From Nonomuraea jabiensis (GTDB lineage Bacteria; Actinomycetota; Actinomycetes; Streptosporangiales; Streptosporangiaceae): DNA of 64,000 nucleotides. Below, piece after piece: positions 1 to 30,600 of the stretch. The number at the start of each line of letters is the position of its first letter. Positions within the stretch are counted from its first letter, which is position 1. The stretch is from positions 6,398,501-6,462,500 of the forward strand of contig NZ_JACHMB010000001.1 of assembly GCF_014204795.1 (NCBI RefSeq). The letters are read 5' to 3'. Under the pieces are notes generated by a model, which worked only from the letters and a program-made list of their open reading frames with translations, had not been told where the DNA came from and made no database searches. The position numbers and the translations under genes were made by a program.

Positions 1-9503
<9,503 letters not shown>

Positions 9504-9597
9504 CTGTTTGACTCTCCATATGAACCGCAGTGATCCTGTCCGCGGCGGTTGAGCCGGGACAGCCGACGATGGATACCTGCAGGGCAGGCAGGTGGTT

Positions 9598-10860
9598 CTA
9601 CTCGTACATGCGGACGAAAAGCACGTGGGACGAGGAGACGACCTTGTCGCCGCGCATGACGACCTCGGTGGGCGCCGGGCGGCCGAGGAACATGAGCAGG
9701 CTGGCCGTCATGCCGTAGGCCCCCGCGTTCGGGATGGTGACCACGTCCCCGGGGCGGAGTTCGGGTACGGCGACGTTCCGGCCGAGGATGTCGCCCGGCG
9801 TGCAGAGGGGGCCGACGAGGTTGGCCTTCTCCACGGGCTCGGAGGACTCGAACTGGATGGAGACCGGCAGCAGCCGCCCGAGCCCGGACATGCCGCCCAG
9901 CGTGTTGATCCCGGCGTCCAGGATGACGAACCTGCCGCCGCGGCTCTCCTTGACGTTGGTGACGGTGCAGACGAGCCGGCCGCAGTCGCCGACGAGGTAC
10001 CGACCCGACTCGCACGCGACCTGGGGGCTGCCGTTCCGCCAGCCGGGGAAGTGCGAGTCGAGGACCTCCTCCAGCGCCGCGCGCAGGCCGCCGTAGACGG
10101 GGCGTTCGCCGGGGGAGAGGTAGGGGGAGGCGAAGCCGCCGCCGATGTCCAGCAGCTCCGGCTCCAGGCCCGTCGAGTCGCGGACCTCGGCCGCCGCGGT
10201 GATCGTGTGCTTGAACTCGGCGATCAGGGATTCCTCGTCCTTGGCGTTGCTCAGCGAGAACAGGTGCATCCCCGACAGACGGGTGCCGGGCACCGACCGG
10301 AGCTCCGGCATCAGCTCGGGGAGCGTCTCGCTGTCGAAGCCGAACTGGGAGGGCGCCCCCGTCATGCGGATGCTGGTGGTGGCCCCCGAGGCGGTGCTGT
10401 TCACCCGCAGGAGGCAGTCGGCGACCGCGTCCTGTTCCCAGGCGGCCTGCCCGATCCGGCGCAGGTCGTTGAGCGACTCGACGGAGAAACGGCGGACGCC
10501 GGCCTCCAGCGCGGCCTCCACCTCCTCGGTCGTCTTGCCGGGCCCGGTGTAGAGGATGTCGAGCGGGTCGAAGCCCGCCAGCAGAGCCGCGGAGAGCTCG
10601 CCCGTGGAGCTGATCTCGGCCTTGCACGCGGAACCGCCGCTCACCCGCAGCGCCTCGGCGATCTCCGGATGGGGGTTGGCCTTGAACGAGAAATAGACGA
10701 CCGTCCCCTCGGGCAGGCAGGCGCGGAGGTCGTCATGAGCGGCGACGGCACGTTCGAGGTCGTAGACGTACAGCGGCGATCCGTAGCGAGCAGCGAGCTC
10801 GGCGTCGCTCTTCACGATGTCGGTGGCGTCGTTCAAGAATCTCTCCTTGGGCAAGGGCAT
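9598..10860 (-). CDS. PLP-dependent group IV decarboxylase (VinO/FlvO-like), starter-unit formation
   Basis: Fold type III decarboxylase of the diaminopimelate/ornithine decarboxylase family, 420 aa from the ATG. Visible motifs: PLP lysine K60 in FSFKANPHPE, glycine-rich phosphate loop DIGGGF 238-243, ESGRYLVG 284-291, and C353 in GPLCTPGD, the Cys that completes the active site from the partner subunit. In vicenistatin and fluvirucin clusters this family decarboxylates the alpha-carboxylate of an aspartate-type residue held on an ACP, giving a beta-amino acyl starter; that role here is inferred from context. The start is uncertain: the ATG at 10860 has no ribosome site, while AAGGAGAG lies 4 nt before an in-frame TTG at 10836, which may be the true start. 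Lies 18 bp after the hydrolase gene and 94 bp before the PKS. Confidence 0.88.
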   Translation of the reverse strand: MPLPKERFLNDATDIVKSDAELAARYGSPLYVYDLERAVAAHDDLRACLPEGTVVYFSFKANPHPEIAEALRVSGGSACKAEISSTGELSAALLAGFDPLDILYTGPGKTTEEVEAALEAGVRRFSVESLNDLRRIGQAAWEQDAVADCLLRVNSTASGATTSIRMTGAPSQFGFDSETLPELMPELRSVPGTRLSGMHLFSLSNAKDEESLIAEFKHTITAAAEVRDSTGLEPELLDIGGGFASPYLSPGERPVYGGLRAALEEVLDSHFPGWRNGSPQVACESGRYLVGDCGRLVCTVTNVKESRGGRFVILDAGINTLGGMSGLGRLLPVSIQFESSEPVEKANLVGPLCTPGDILGRNVAVPELRPGDVVTIPNAGAYGMTASLLMFLGRPAPTEVVMRGDKVVSSSHVLFVRMYE

Positions 10861-10878
10861 GAAGAGCGGCGGCCCAAG

Positions 10879-11835
10879 TCAGGCCAGGCCGGCGAGGAAT
10901 TCGAGCATGACCTGCCGGAAGAGCTCCGGCTCCTCCAGATGCGGCGAGTGGCTGGACTCCTCGAAGACCTTTCCGCGGGCCTGGGGGATGAGATCGAGGA
11001 AGGGCCGTATCGACTCCGGCGTCACCTCGTCGTGCCGGCCCGAGATCACCAGCGTGGGCACGGCGATGTCGGCGAGGAGATCCGTGACACCCCAGTCCTT
11101 CAGGCTGCCGATCACGTGGAACTCGCACGGCCCGTTCATGGCGTGGTAGACGGTCGGATTGCTGAGCGTGTCCATGAACGTGGCCTGGAACTCGCGCGGC
11201 CACGGCCGGATCCGGATCACGTGCCGGTTGTAGAAGACCATCATCGCGTCGAAGTATTCGCGCGTCTCCGTCGTCCCGGCGGCCTCGTGGGCGAGCAGGG
11301 TCTCGTTCACGCCGGCCGGCAGGAGGTCGCGCAGGATCTTCAGTTCCTTGCGCCATTCCGGGTACGAGGCCGGCGAGTTCGCGATGACCAGCCCGCGCAG
11401 CCCGGGCGGCCGGTGGGAGGCGTGTTTGGCGGCCAGCAGCCCGCCCCAGGAATGCCCGACGAGCACGTAGTCGCCGGCGATGCCCAGCCGGTCCACCAGG
11501 TTGCCCAGCTCGTCGTCGAACAGGTCCGGCGTCCAGAACCCCGGGTCCGCGTCGTCGAGGTGGGTGGAGCCGCCGTTGCCGAGCTGGTCGTAGTGGACGA
11601 CCGGCCAGCCCGCGTCGGCGAGGTCCGCCAGGGGAAGCAGGTAGTCGTGGGTGCCGCCGGGCCCTCCGTGCAGGACCACGACCGCCGGTTTCCCCTTGCC
11701 CGGGGTGCCGGTCATCCGGTACCAGGTCACGTGGTCGCCGAACGGCAGGGTTCCCCTTGCGCTGGGGGCTCGGGCCAAGTCAACCACCTCATCACGCTCG
11801 GCGCGGAGACGGCGCCCCACGCCTGGGCCATTCAT
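10879..11835 (-). CDS. Alpha/beta hydrolase, proline iminopeptidase type (VinJ/FlvJ-like)
   Basis: 318 aa from ATG 11835; the frame stays open to 12012 but that upstream part looks non-coding. Motifs: oxyanion HGGPG 56-60, YDQLGNGGS 82-90, nucleophile S129 in GHSWGG, acid D269 in GRHDE, base H296 in SSHSPH. This is the proline iminopeptidase/amidohydrolase pattern of family S33. In macrolactam clusters with a beta-amino-acid starter, VinJ removes a protecting aminoacyl group from the finished linear chain so that the amine can close the lactam. The family is assigned from sequence, the role from the neighbouring decarboxylase and ACP-first PKS. It is the promoter-proximal gene of the leftward operon and is divergent from the PucR-type regulator gene. 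Confidence 0.87.
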   Translation of the reverse strand: MNGPGVGRRLRAERDEVVDLARAPSARGTLPFGDHVTWYRMTGTPGKGKPAVVVLHGGPGGTHDYLLPLADLADAGWPVVHYDQLGNGGSTHLDDADPGFWTPDLFDDELGNLVDRLGIAGDYVLVGHSWGGLLAAKHASHRPPGLRGLVIANSPASYPEWRKELKILRDLLPAGVNETLLAHEAAGTTETREYFDAMMVFYNRHVIRIRPWPREFQATFMDTLSNPTVYHAMNGPCEFHVIGSLKDWGVTDLLADIAVPTLVISGRHDEVTPESIRPFLDLIPQARGKVFEESSHSPHLEEPELFRQVMLEFLAGLA

Positions 11836-12089
11836 CGCGGCGCCGCCCGATCGTCGGTCGTTCACACAGGTGGGCGGCCATGCCGACGCTAGGTGAAGGC
11901 CGATTGCGGGCGGACCCCTACGCGACCCGTGCGCATCCCCTATAGAGCGGCTTTCCGCGTTCGGCGTCCGCCGCGTCGCCCCGGTATCCGTATAGCGTTC
12001 CGTCCCGAACATTCTTTGGCCGGCGACGGGTCGGCGGCGTCGCTGTTCCGCGCCCGGGTGAACGCGAATCCAGAGCCGAGGTCGATCCG

Positions 12090-13175
12090 ATGAAGCACCT
12101 GCTGCTGCGCCTTTCCGAACTCGATCCCCGCGCGGGCGACGAGCTCCGGGTGATCAGCTTCTTCGACGCGCTCTTACAGAACGGAACCGATCTGGACCGG
12201 CTGCTCACGGAAGCCGCGCGGCTCGCGGAATGCCCCGTAGGGGTGAGCGTTCCCGAGCTGGGGGTGTTTCGGCGCGTGAGCGCCGAGGGCGGCTCGCTCG
12301 CGGGGCCGGCGGATCCGGACGCCAGGAAGCACGGGCTCGTGAACGGCGGCGAGGTGTGGATCGAGCGGCGCGGCTCCGCGTTCCCCATCGATGCCATGCT
12401 GGTCGAGCGGTTCGCCATCGCCTGCGCCGCCGTCCTCGGCAGGGCGCGGCCCGCGCCGGCACTCGGGGATCCGGCGCTGGTCGAGCTCGTTCTCAGCGCG
12501 GCCGCCGACGAGGCCGGGCGGTCCCGGGCGCTGAAGCTCCTCGGGTTGAGGCCGGACCGGTGCGTGCAGGTGTTCGCCGTCGCGGGTGAGGTCCCCGCGT
12601 TCGGGGGCAGCGCGGCCCGTCTCGGGGACCTGTACGGGGTCATCGTCTCCGGCCCGCCCTGGCCCGGCGACGACGCTCTCGCGAACCCGCATGCCATGGT
12701 CGGGGTGAGCCCGCGCCTTCCGTCCGCGCGGGCGGCGTACGCCTGGCACCTGGCCCGTACCGCCCTGCGCTTCGCCGGCCCGGGGGAGCTGTGGGGCAGG
12801 GTCGTGCACTGGGACCGGCTGGGCGGCTTCGCCCTCCTCGCAGAGCACCTGTCGCCCGAGGTCATCAGCGGATCCCCCGACGTCGTCGCGTTGGACCGCC
12901 TGGCGGCGGGCCCCAACGGGGACGCCGTCCTGGCGACGCTGGACGCGTTCGCGGCCAGCGACTCGGTCCGCCAGACCGCCTCCCGGCTCTACATCCACCG
13001 CAGCTCCGTCGCCGCCCGGCTGGCCAGGGCAGGGAACGAGCTCGGCTTCCCGCTGCACTCGGCGGACGGCCGCGCCCGCCTCACCCTCGCCCTGGCCCTG
13101 CGACGGCTCAGGAGCCCGATCGGCGAGCACCCCAGTGCGGGACATGTCCCCAGGGGGGCCGGAGGGGTGATCTAG
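12090..13175 (+). CDS. PucR/CdaR-type transcriptional regulator
   Basis: 361 aa, ATG preceded by a weak GAGG. The C-terminal 60 residues carry the helix-turn-helix typical of PucR-family regulators (about 290-345: VRQTASRLYIHRSSV, then RLARAGNELGF and a helix ending LALALRRL). The N-terminal 280 residues lack a recognisable GAF or PAS signature, though an AT-poor region around 95-260 resembles the GGDEF-like middle part of the family. It is divergent from the hydrolase-decarboxylase-PKS operon (254-bp gap) and upstream of the glycosyltransferase, so cluster-situated control of both transcription units is likely. Which ligand it senses cannot be told. Confidence 0.75.
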   Translation: MKHLLLRLSELDPRAGDELRVISFFDALLQNGTDLDRLLTEAARLAECPVGVSVPELGVFRRVSAEGGSLAGPADPDARKHGLVNGGEVWIERRGSAFPIDAMLVERFAIACAAVLGRARPAPALGDPALVELVLSAAADEAGRSRALKLLGLRPDRCVQVFAVAGEVPAFGGSAARLGDLYGVIVSGPPWPGDDALANPHAMVGVSPRLPSARAAYAWHLARTALRFAGPGELWGRVVHWDRLGGFALLAEHLSPEVISGSPDVVALDRLAAGPNGDAVLATLDAFAASDSVRQTASRLYIHRSSVAARLARAGNELGFPLHSADGRARLTLALALRRLRSPIGEHPSAGHVPRGAGGVI

Positions 13176-13185
13176 GGGTCGGTGG

Positions 13186-13255
13186 CTCTCACGTGGGTGA
13201 TTACTGTCTCGTGAGAGTCGATGGGGCTGCGGCGTACCTGCTCACGACACGTGAG
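13186..13255. promoter_or_regulatory. Two inverted repeats of CTCACG/CGTGAG between regulator and glycosyltransferase
   Basis: CTCTCACG (13186-13193) pairs with CGTGAGAG (13210-13217) across 16 nt; CTCACG (13241-13246) pairs with CGTGAG (13250-13255) across 3 nt. Four copies of one half-site in 70 bp point to an operator array in front of the glycosyltransferase and PKS genes rather than a simple terminator. The binding protein is unknown; the PucR-type regulator just upstream is the obvious candidate. Confidence 0.5.
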
Positions 13256-13356
13256 CGGCACACCGGGCTCAGCCTTTGAGCGGGAGCGTGCCGACGCGTA
13301 CCACCGCCCGATCGACATCCTGACCGACCCGCGCGACACGCCGGAAGGATGACTGA

Positions 13357-14634
13357 ATGCGCGTCGTTGTCACCCAACTCGCGGCCACCGCTCACCTCAA
13401 CCTCGTGGTGCCGATCGGCTGGGCGCTCAAGGCCGCAGGTCACGAGGTCGTGATCGCGGCTCAGCCCGACATCATGCCCGCGGTGAGGCAGACGGGCCTG
13501 CTCGGCGTCGCCGTCGGCGACGAGGCCAGATACGCCGAGCGGCTCGCCGAGCTGGCGCCCGAGGAGACCATCTACGGCTCCGGATACTCCATCACGGAGA
13601 TCCGGCCCGAGGTCCTCACCTACGAGTACGTACGCGACTGCCTCGCGGCCTTCGCCTCCCCGCTGGCGCTGGAGGTGAACACCGACGCGTCGGTGTTCGA
13701 CGGCCTCGTCTCCTTCTGCCGCTCGTGGCGTCCTGACCTGGTCATCTGGGACAGCATGACGTACACGGGGCCGGTGGCGGCCGCCGCCTGCGGCGCCGCG
13801 CACGCGCGCACGACCATCGGCCGCGACCACCTGGGCCGGCTGCGCGAGCTCTTCCTGCGCCTGCGGGCCGAACGCCCGGACGCCGCCGGCGAGGACCCGG
13901 TACGCGACTGGCTGACCGCCAAGCTGGAGAAGTACGGCTGCGAGTACACCGACGACCTCGTCCTCGGCCAGACGACCATCGACTCGCTGCCCTCCTGGCT
14001 GCGCGTGCCGACGGAGTACGACTACCTGCCCGTGCGCTACGTGGCGTACAACGGCCCCGGGACCATCCCCGACTGGCTGCACACGGAGCCGGAGCGGCCG
14101 CGGGTCTGCGTCACCCTCGGCAACTCCTACCAGGAGGTGTGGGACGGCCGCGCGGAGCTGGGATACCCCGAACTGTTCGAGGCGGTCGCCGACCTGGACA
14201 TCGAGGTCGTGGCCCTGCTGGGCCCCGCGTCCGTGCCCGACGGGGTCACGGTCCCCGGCAACGTCCGGATCCCCGGGTTCGTGCCGCTGGACCCGCTGCT
14301 GGGGAGCTGCTCGGCGATCGTCCACCACGCGGGGACGGGCAGCACCCTTACGGCGCTGCTCAACGGCGTCCCGCAGCTCATCGTCCCGCACGCGCTGCAC
14401 GACGAGGACCAGGTCGCGGCGGCCATCGACGCCTACGGGGCAGGCGTGCACCTGCCGCCGGAACGCTTCTCCCCGAGCAGCCTCCGCACCGAGCTGCAGC
14501 GGATCCTGAACGATTCCGCCTTCGCCGAGCGCGCCCGCAAGGCCCAGGAGGAGATGCGGGCCACCCCGACCCCGCACGACCTGGTCAAGGACCTGGAAGA
14601 ACTCGTGATCCGCCACCGGAAGGCGATCGGCTAG
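13357..14634 (+). CDS. GT1 macrolide-type glycosyltransferase
   Basis: 425 aa, GT-B fold. H13 in TAHLNLVVP is in the place of the N-terminal catalytic base; the C-terminal nucleotide-sugar site is HHAGTGST 323-330 followed by GVPQLIVPHALHDED. This is the DesVII/EryCIII/VinC type that moves a dTDP-activated deoxysugar to a polyketide hydroxyl. An SD (GGAAGGA) lies 7 nt before ATG. It precedes the PKS genes by 76 bp and is probably co-transcribed. No sugar-biosynthesis gene and no DesVIII-like P450 partner is in the window; they may lie off the left edge. A natural acceptor would be the hydroxyl left by module 2 if that module has only a KR. Confidence 0.9.
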   Translation: MRVVVTQLAATAHLNLVVPIGWALKAAGHEVVIAAQPDIMPAVRQTGLLGVAVGDEARYAERLAELAPEETIYGSGYSITEIRPEVLTYEYVRDCLAAFASPLALEVNTDASVFDGLVSFCRSWRPDLVIWDSMTYTGPVAAAACGAAHARTTIGRDHLGRLRELFLRLRAERPDAAGEDPVRDWLTAKLEKYGCEYTDDLVLGQTTIDSLPSWLRVPTEYDYLPVRYVAYNGPGTIPDWLHTEPERPRVCVTLGNSYQEVWDGRAELGYPELFEAVADLDIEVVALLGPASVPDGVTVPGNVRIPGFVPLDPLLGSCSAIVHHAGTGSTLTALLNGVPQLIVPHALHDEDQVAAAIDAYGAGVHLPPERFSPSSLRTELQRILNDSAFAERARKAQEEMRATPTPHDLVKDLEELVIRHRKAIG

Positions 14635-14710
14635 CCCGCCCGCGCCGGCCCTCCGTCCCGCACGCCTCGCCGCGTTCCACCTCACTACCCGAAGGCTGGT
14701 TGAGATTCCC

Positions 14711-27619
<12,909 letters not shown>

Positions 27620-27680
27620 GATCCCCGACCCGGTCGTCCGACAGGTAACGCTCGAAAACCCCTTAGGAAGGTGGGACGTC

Positions 27681-30600
27681 ATGGCTGACGAAGAGAAGCT
27701 CCTCGCGTACCTGCGGCGGGTGACCGAAGACCTCCAGCAGGCCAACCGACGTCTGCGTGAGGTCGAGGCCAAGGAGCACGAGCCGATCGCGATCGTGGGC
27801 ATGGCGTGCCGCTACCCCGGCGGGGTGAACTCGCCCGAAGACCTGTTGAACCTGGTGCTGGACCGCCAGCAGGGGATCGTACCGTTCCCCAAGAACCGGG
27901 GCTGGGATCTGGAAGCGCTCTATGACCCCGACCCGGACAGCAGCGGCACGACCTACGCCCGTGCGGGCGGCTTCCTCGACGGGGCCGACGAGTTCGACCC
28001 GGCGTTCTTCGGGATCAGCCCGCGTGAGGCCGTGGCGATGGACCCGCAGCAGCGGCTGGTGCTGGAGGTCGCGTGGGAGGTCCTGGAGCGGGCCGGGATC
28101 CATCCGGGTTCGTTGCGCGGCACGTCCGCGGGCGTCTTCATCGGCGCCTTCGCCAACGACTACGAAGTGGGCCGAGGCCCCCTGCCCGAAGGCAGCGAAG
28201 GCTACCTGGGCACGGGCAACTCCAGCTCCGTCATCTCCGGCCGGGTCGCCTACACGCTGGGGTTGGAGGGCCCGGCGGTGACGGTCGACACCGCCTGCTC
28301 CTCCTCGCTCGTCGCCATCCACATGGCGTGCCAGTCGCTGCGCGGCGGGGAGAGCACGCTCGCGCTCGCGGGCGGCGTGACCGTCATGGCCACCCCGGAA
28401 CTTCTCGTGGACTTCAGCCACCAGCGGGGTCTGGCGCGGGATGACCGCTGCAAGGCGTTCTCCGACGAGGCCGACGGCACCGTCCTGTCCGAGGGCGTCG
28501 GGGTGCTGGTGCTGGAGCGGTTGTCGGATGCGGTGGCTGCCGGTCACCGGGTGTTGGGGGTGATCCGGGGGTCGGCGGTCAACCAGGACGGCGCCAGTAA
28601 CGGGTTGACGGCGCCGAACGGTCCTTCGCAGGAGCGGGTGATCCGTCAGGCGCTGGCGAACGCGGGGGTTTCGGGTGCCGAGGTGGACGCGGTCGAGGCC
28701 CACGGGACCGGGACGGCGCTGGGTGACCCGATTGAGGCTCAGGCGTTGCTGGCCACGTACGGGCAGGGCCGGGAGTCGGCGGAGCCGTTGTGGCTGGGGT
28801 CGCTGAAGTCGAACATCGGTCACACGCAGGCGGCCGCGGGCGTGGCTGGTGTGATCAAGATGGTCATGGCCGCTCGCGCGGGCGTGCTTCCCCAGACTCT
28901 GTACGTGTCCGCTCCCACGACTCATGTCGATTGGGAGCGGGGTCAGGTTCGGCTGCTGGAGCAGGCGCGGGAGTGGCCGCAGCCGGACGGCCGGCCGCGG
29001 CGGGCCGGGGTGTCGTCGTTCGGGGTGAGCGGGACGAACGCGCACGTGATCGTGGAAGAGGCTCCCGACCTGCAGCCGCTGCCCGTCACTGCCGATGAGG
29101 GCGAGAGCCTGAACGGGGAGGCCGCACGCCAGGACGCGCCGCAGGATGTGCCGGTGGTGTCGGGCTTGGTGCCGTGGGTCGTGTCGGCCCGTGGCGAGGA
29201 GGCGTTGCGGGCGCAGGCGCTGCGGTTGGCCGATCATGTGGCGGCCTCGCCTGAGCTGTCGGTTGCGGGTGTGGGGTTGTCGCTGGTGCGTTCGCGTGCG
29301 GTGTTCGAGGACCGTGCGGTGGTCGTGGGCGCTGATCGGGAGGAGTTGCTGTCCGGTCTGCGGGCGTTGGCGGCGGGCGAGTCTGTCCCGGGCGTGGTCT
29401 CCGGTACGGCGTCGGGGCGGCGGGATGCGGTGTTCGTGTTCCCGGGTCAGGGGGCGCAGTGGGCTGGGATGGGGGTGGAGCTGGCGCAGGCGTCGCCGGT
29501 GTTCGCCGCCCGGCTGGAGGAGTGCTTCACCGAGATCCGGCGGTGGGTGGACTGGGATCCGGCTCAGGTGCTGGCCGACGCTGACGGGGCCGGGCTGGGC
29601 TCGATCGAGAAGCTGCAGCCGGTCGCGTTTGCGGTCGGGGTGGCTTTGGCGGCGTTGTGGGAATCCGTCGGCGTCCGCCCGACAGCCGTGATCGGGCATT
29701 CGCAAGGCGAGGTCGCGGCGGCCTGTGTGGCCGGGGTGTTGTCGCTGGCTGACGCCGTGCGGGTGGTGGTGTTGCGCAGCCGGTTGTTCGCCGCCGAGCT
29801 GTGGGGGCGCGGCGCGATCGCCGCCGTCGGGCTGCCCGCCGAGGCGGTGCGTGAACGTGTGGCCTCGCTGGATGCGGGGTTGGAGGTGAGCGCGGACAAC
29901 AGCCCGGCCTCCTGCGCGGTGGCGGGACCTCCTCAGGCGCTGGAGGAGTTCGTGGAGCGGCTGCGGGGTGAGGGGGTGCGGGCGCGGGTGATCGCGACCA
30001 CGGTGGCCTCTCATTCGGTGATGGTCGAGCCGCTGCGGGAGCAGCTGCTGGACATGCTGGGCGTGGTGGAGGCCGGGCCGGGCCGGGTGCCGTTCTATTC
30101 GACGGTGAGCGGTGGGCTGCTGGCGGGTTCGGAGCTGGGAGCGGAGTACTGGTTCGCCAACGCGCGCCGGCCGGTGGACTTCCAGGGCGCGGTCAGGGCG
30201 TTGCTGGCCGATGGCAAGAGCGCGTTCATCGAGGCTTCTCCGCATCCGGTGCTGGCGATGGCGGTGCAGGACATCCTGGACGCCACCGGCACCTCCGGGG
30301 TCGCGGTGGGATCGCTACGCCGTGGCGAGGGCGGCCCCGACCGGTTCATCCGCTCGGTCGGCGAGGCGTTCGTCGCGGGCGTGGCGGTGGACTGGGACAA
30401 ATTCCTCACCACGACCGACACAGGCGTCGAGTTGCCGACCTATGCCTTCCAGCACCGGCGCTACTGGCTCGAAGGCGTCCCTGCAGGGATGTCGGACGCG
30501 GGCGGACTGGGCCAGGCCCGGGTGGACCACCCGCTGCTCGGAGCGGCGGTGGAGTTGCCGGATCAGGGTGGCGTGGTGCTGACCGGACGGATCTCGACCT

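Noticed and set aside
9592-11892. 766-codon plus-strand frame opposite decarboxylase and hydrolase
   Set aside because: Both minus-strand genes have complete catalytic motifs; the plus-strand translation has none.
13176-13260. Intrinsic terminator after the PucR-type gene
   Set aside because: Hairpins have a 16-nt or 3-nt loop and no T-run; repeated half-sites fit an operator better. Termination is not excluded.
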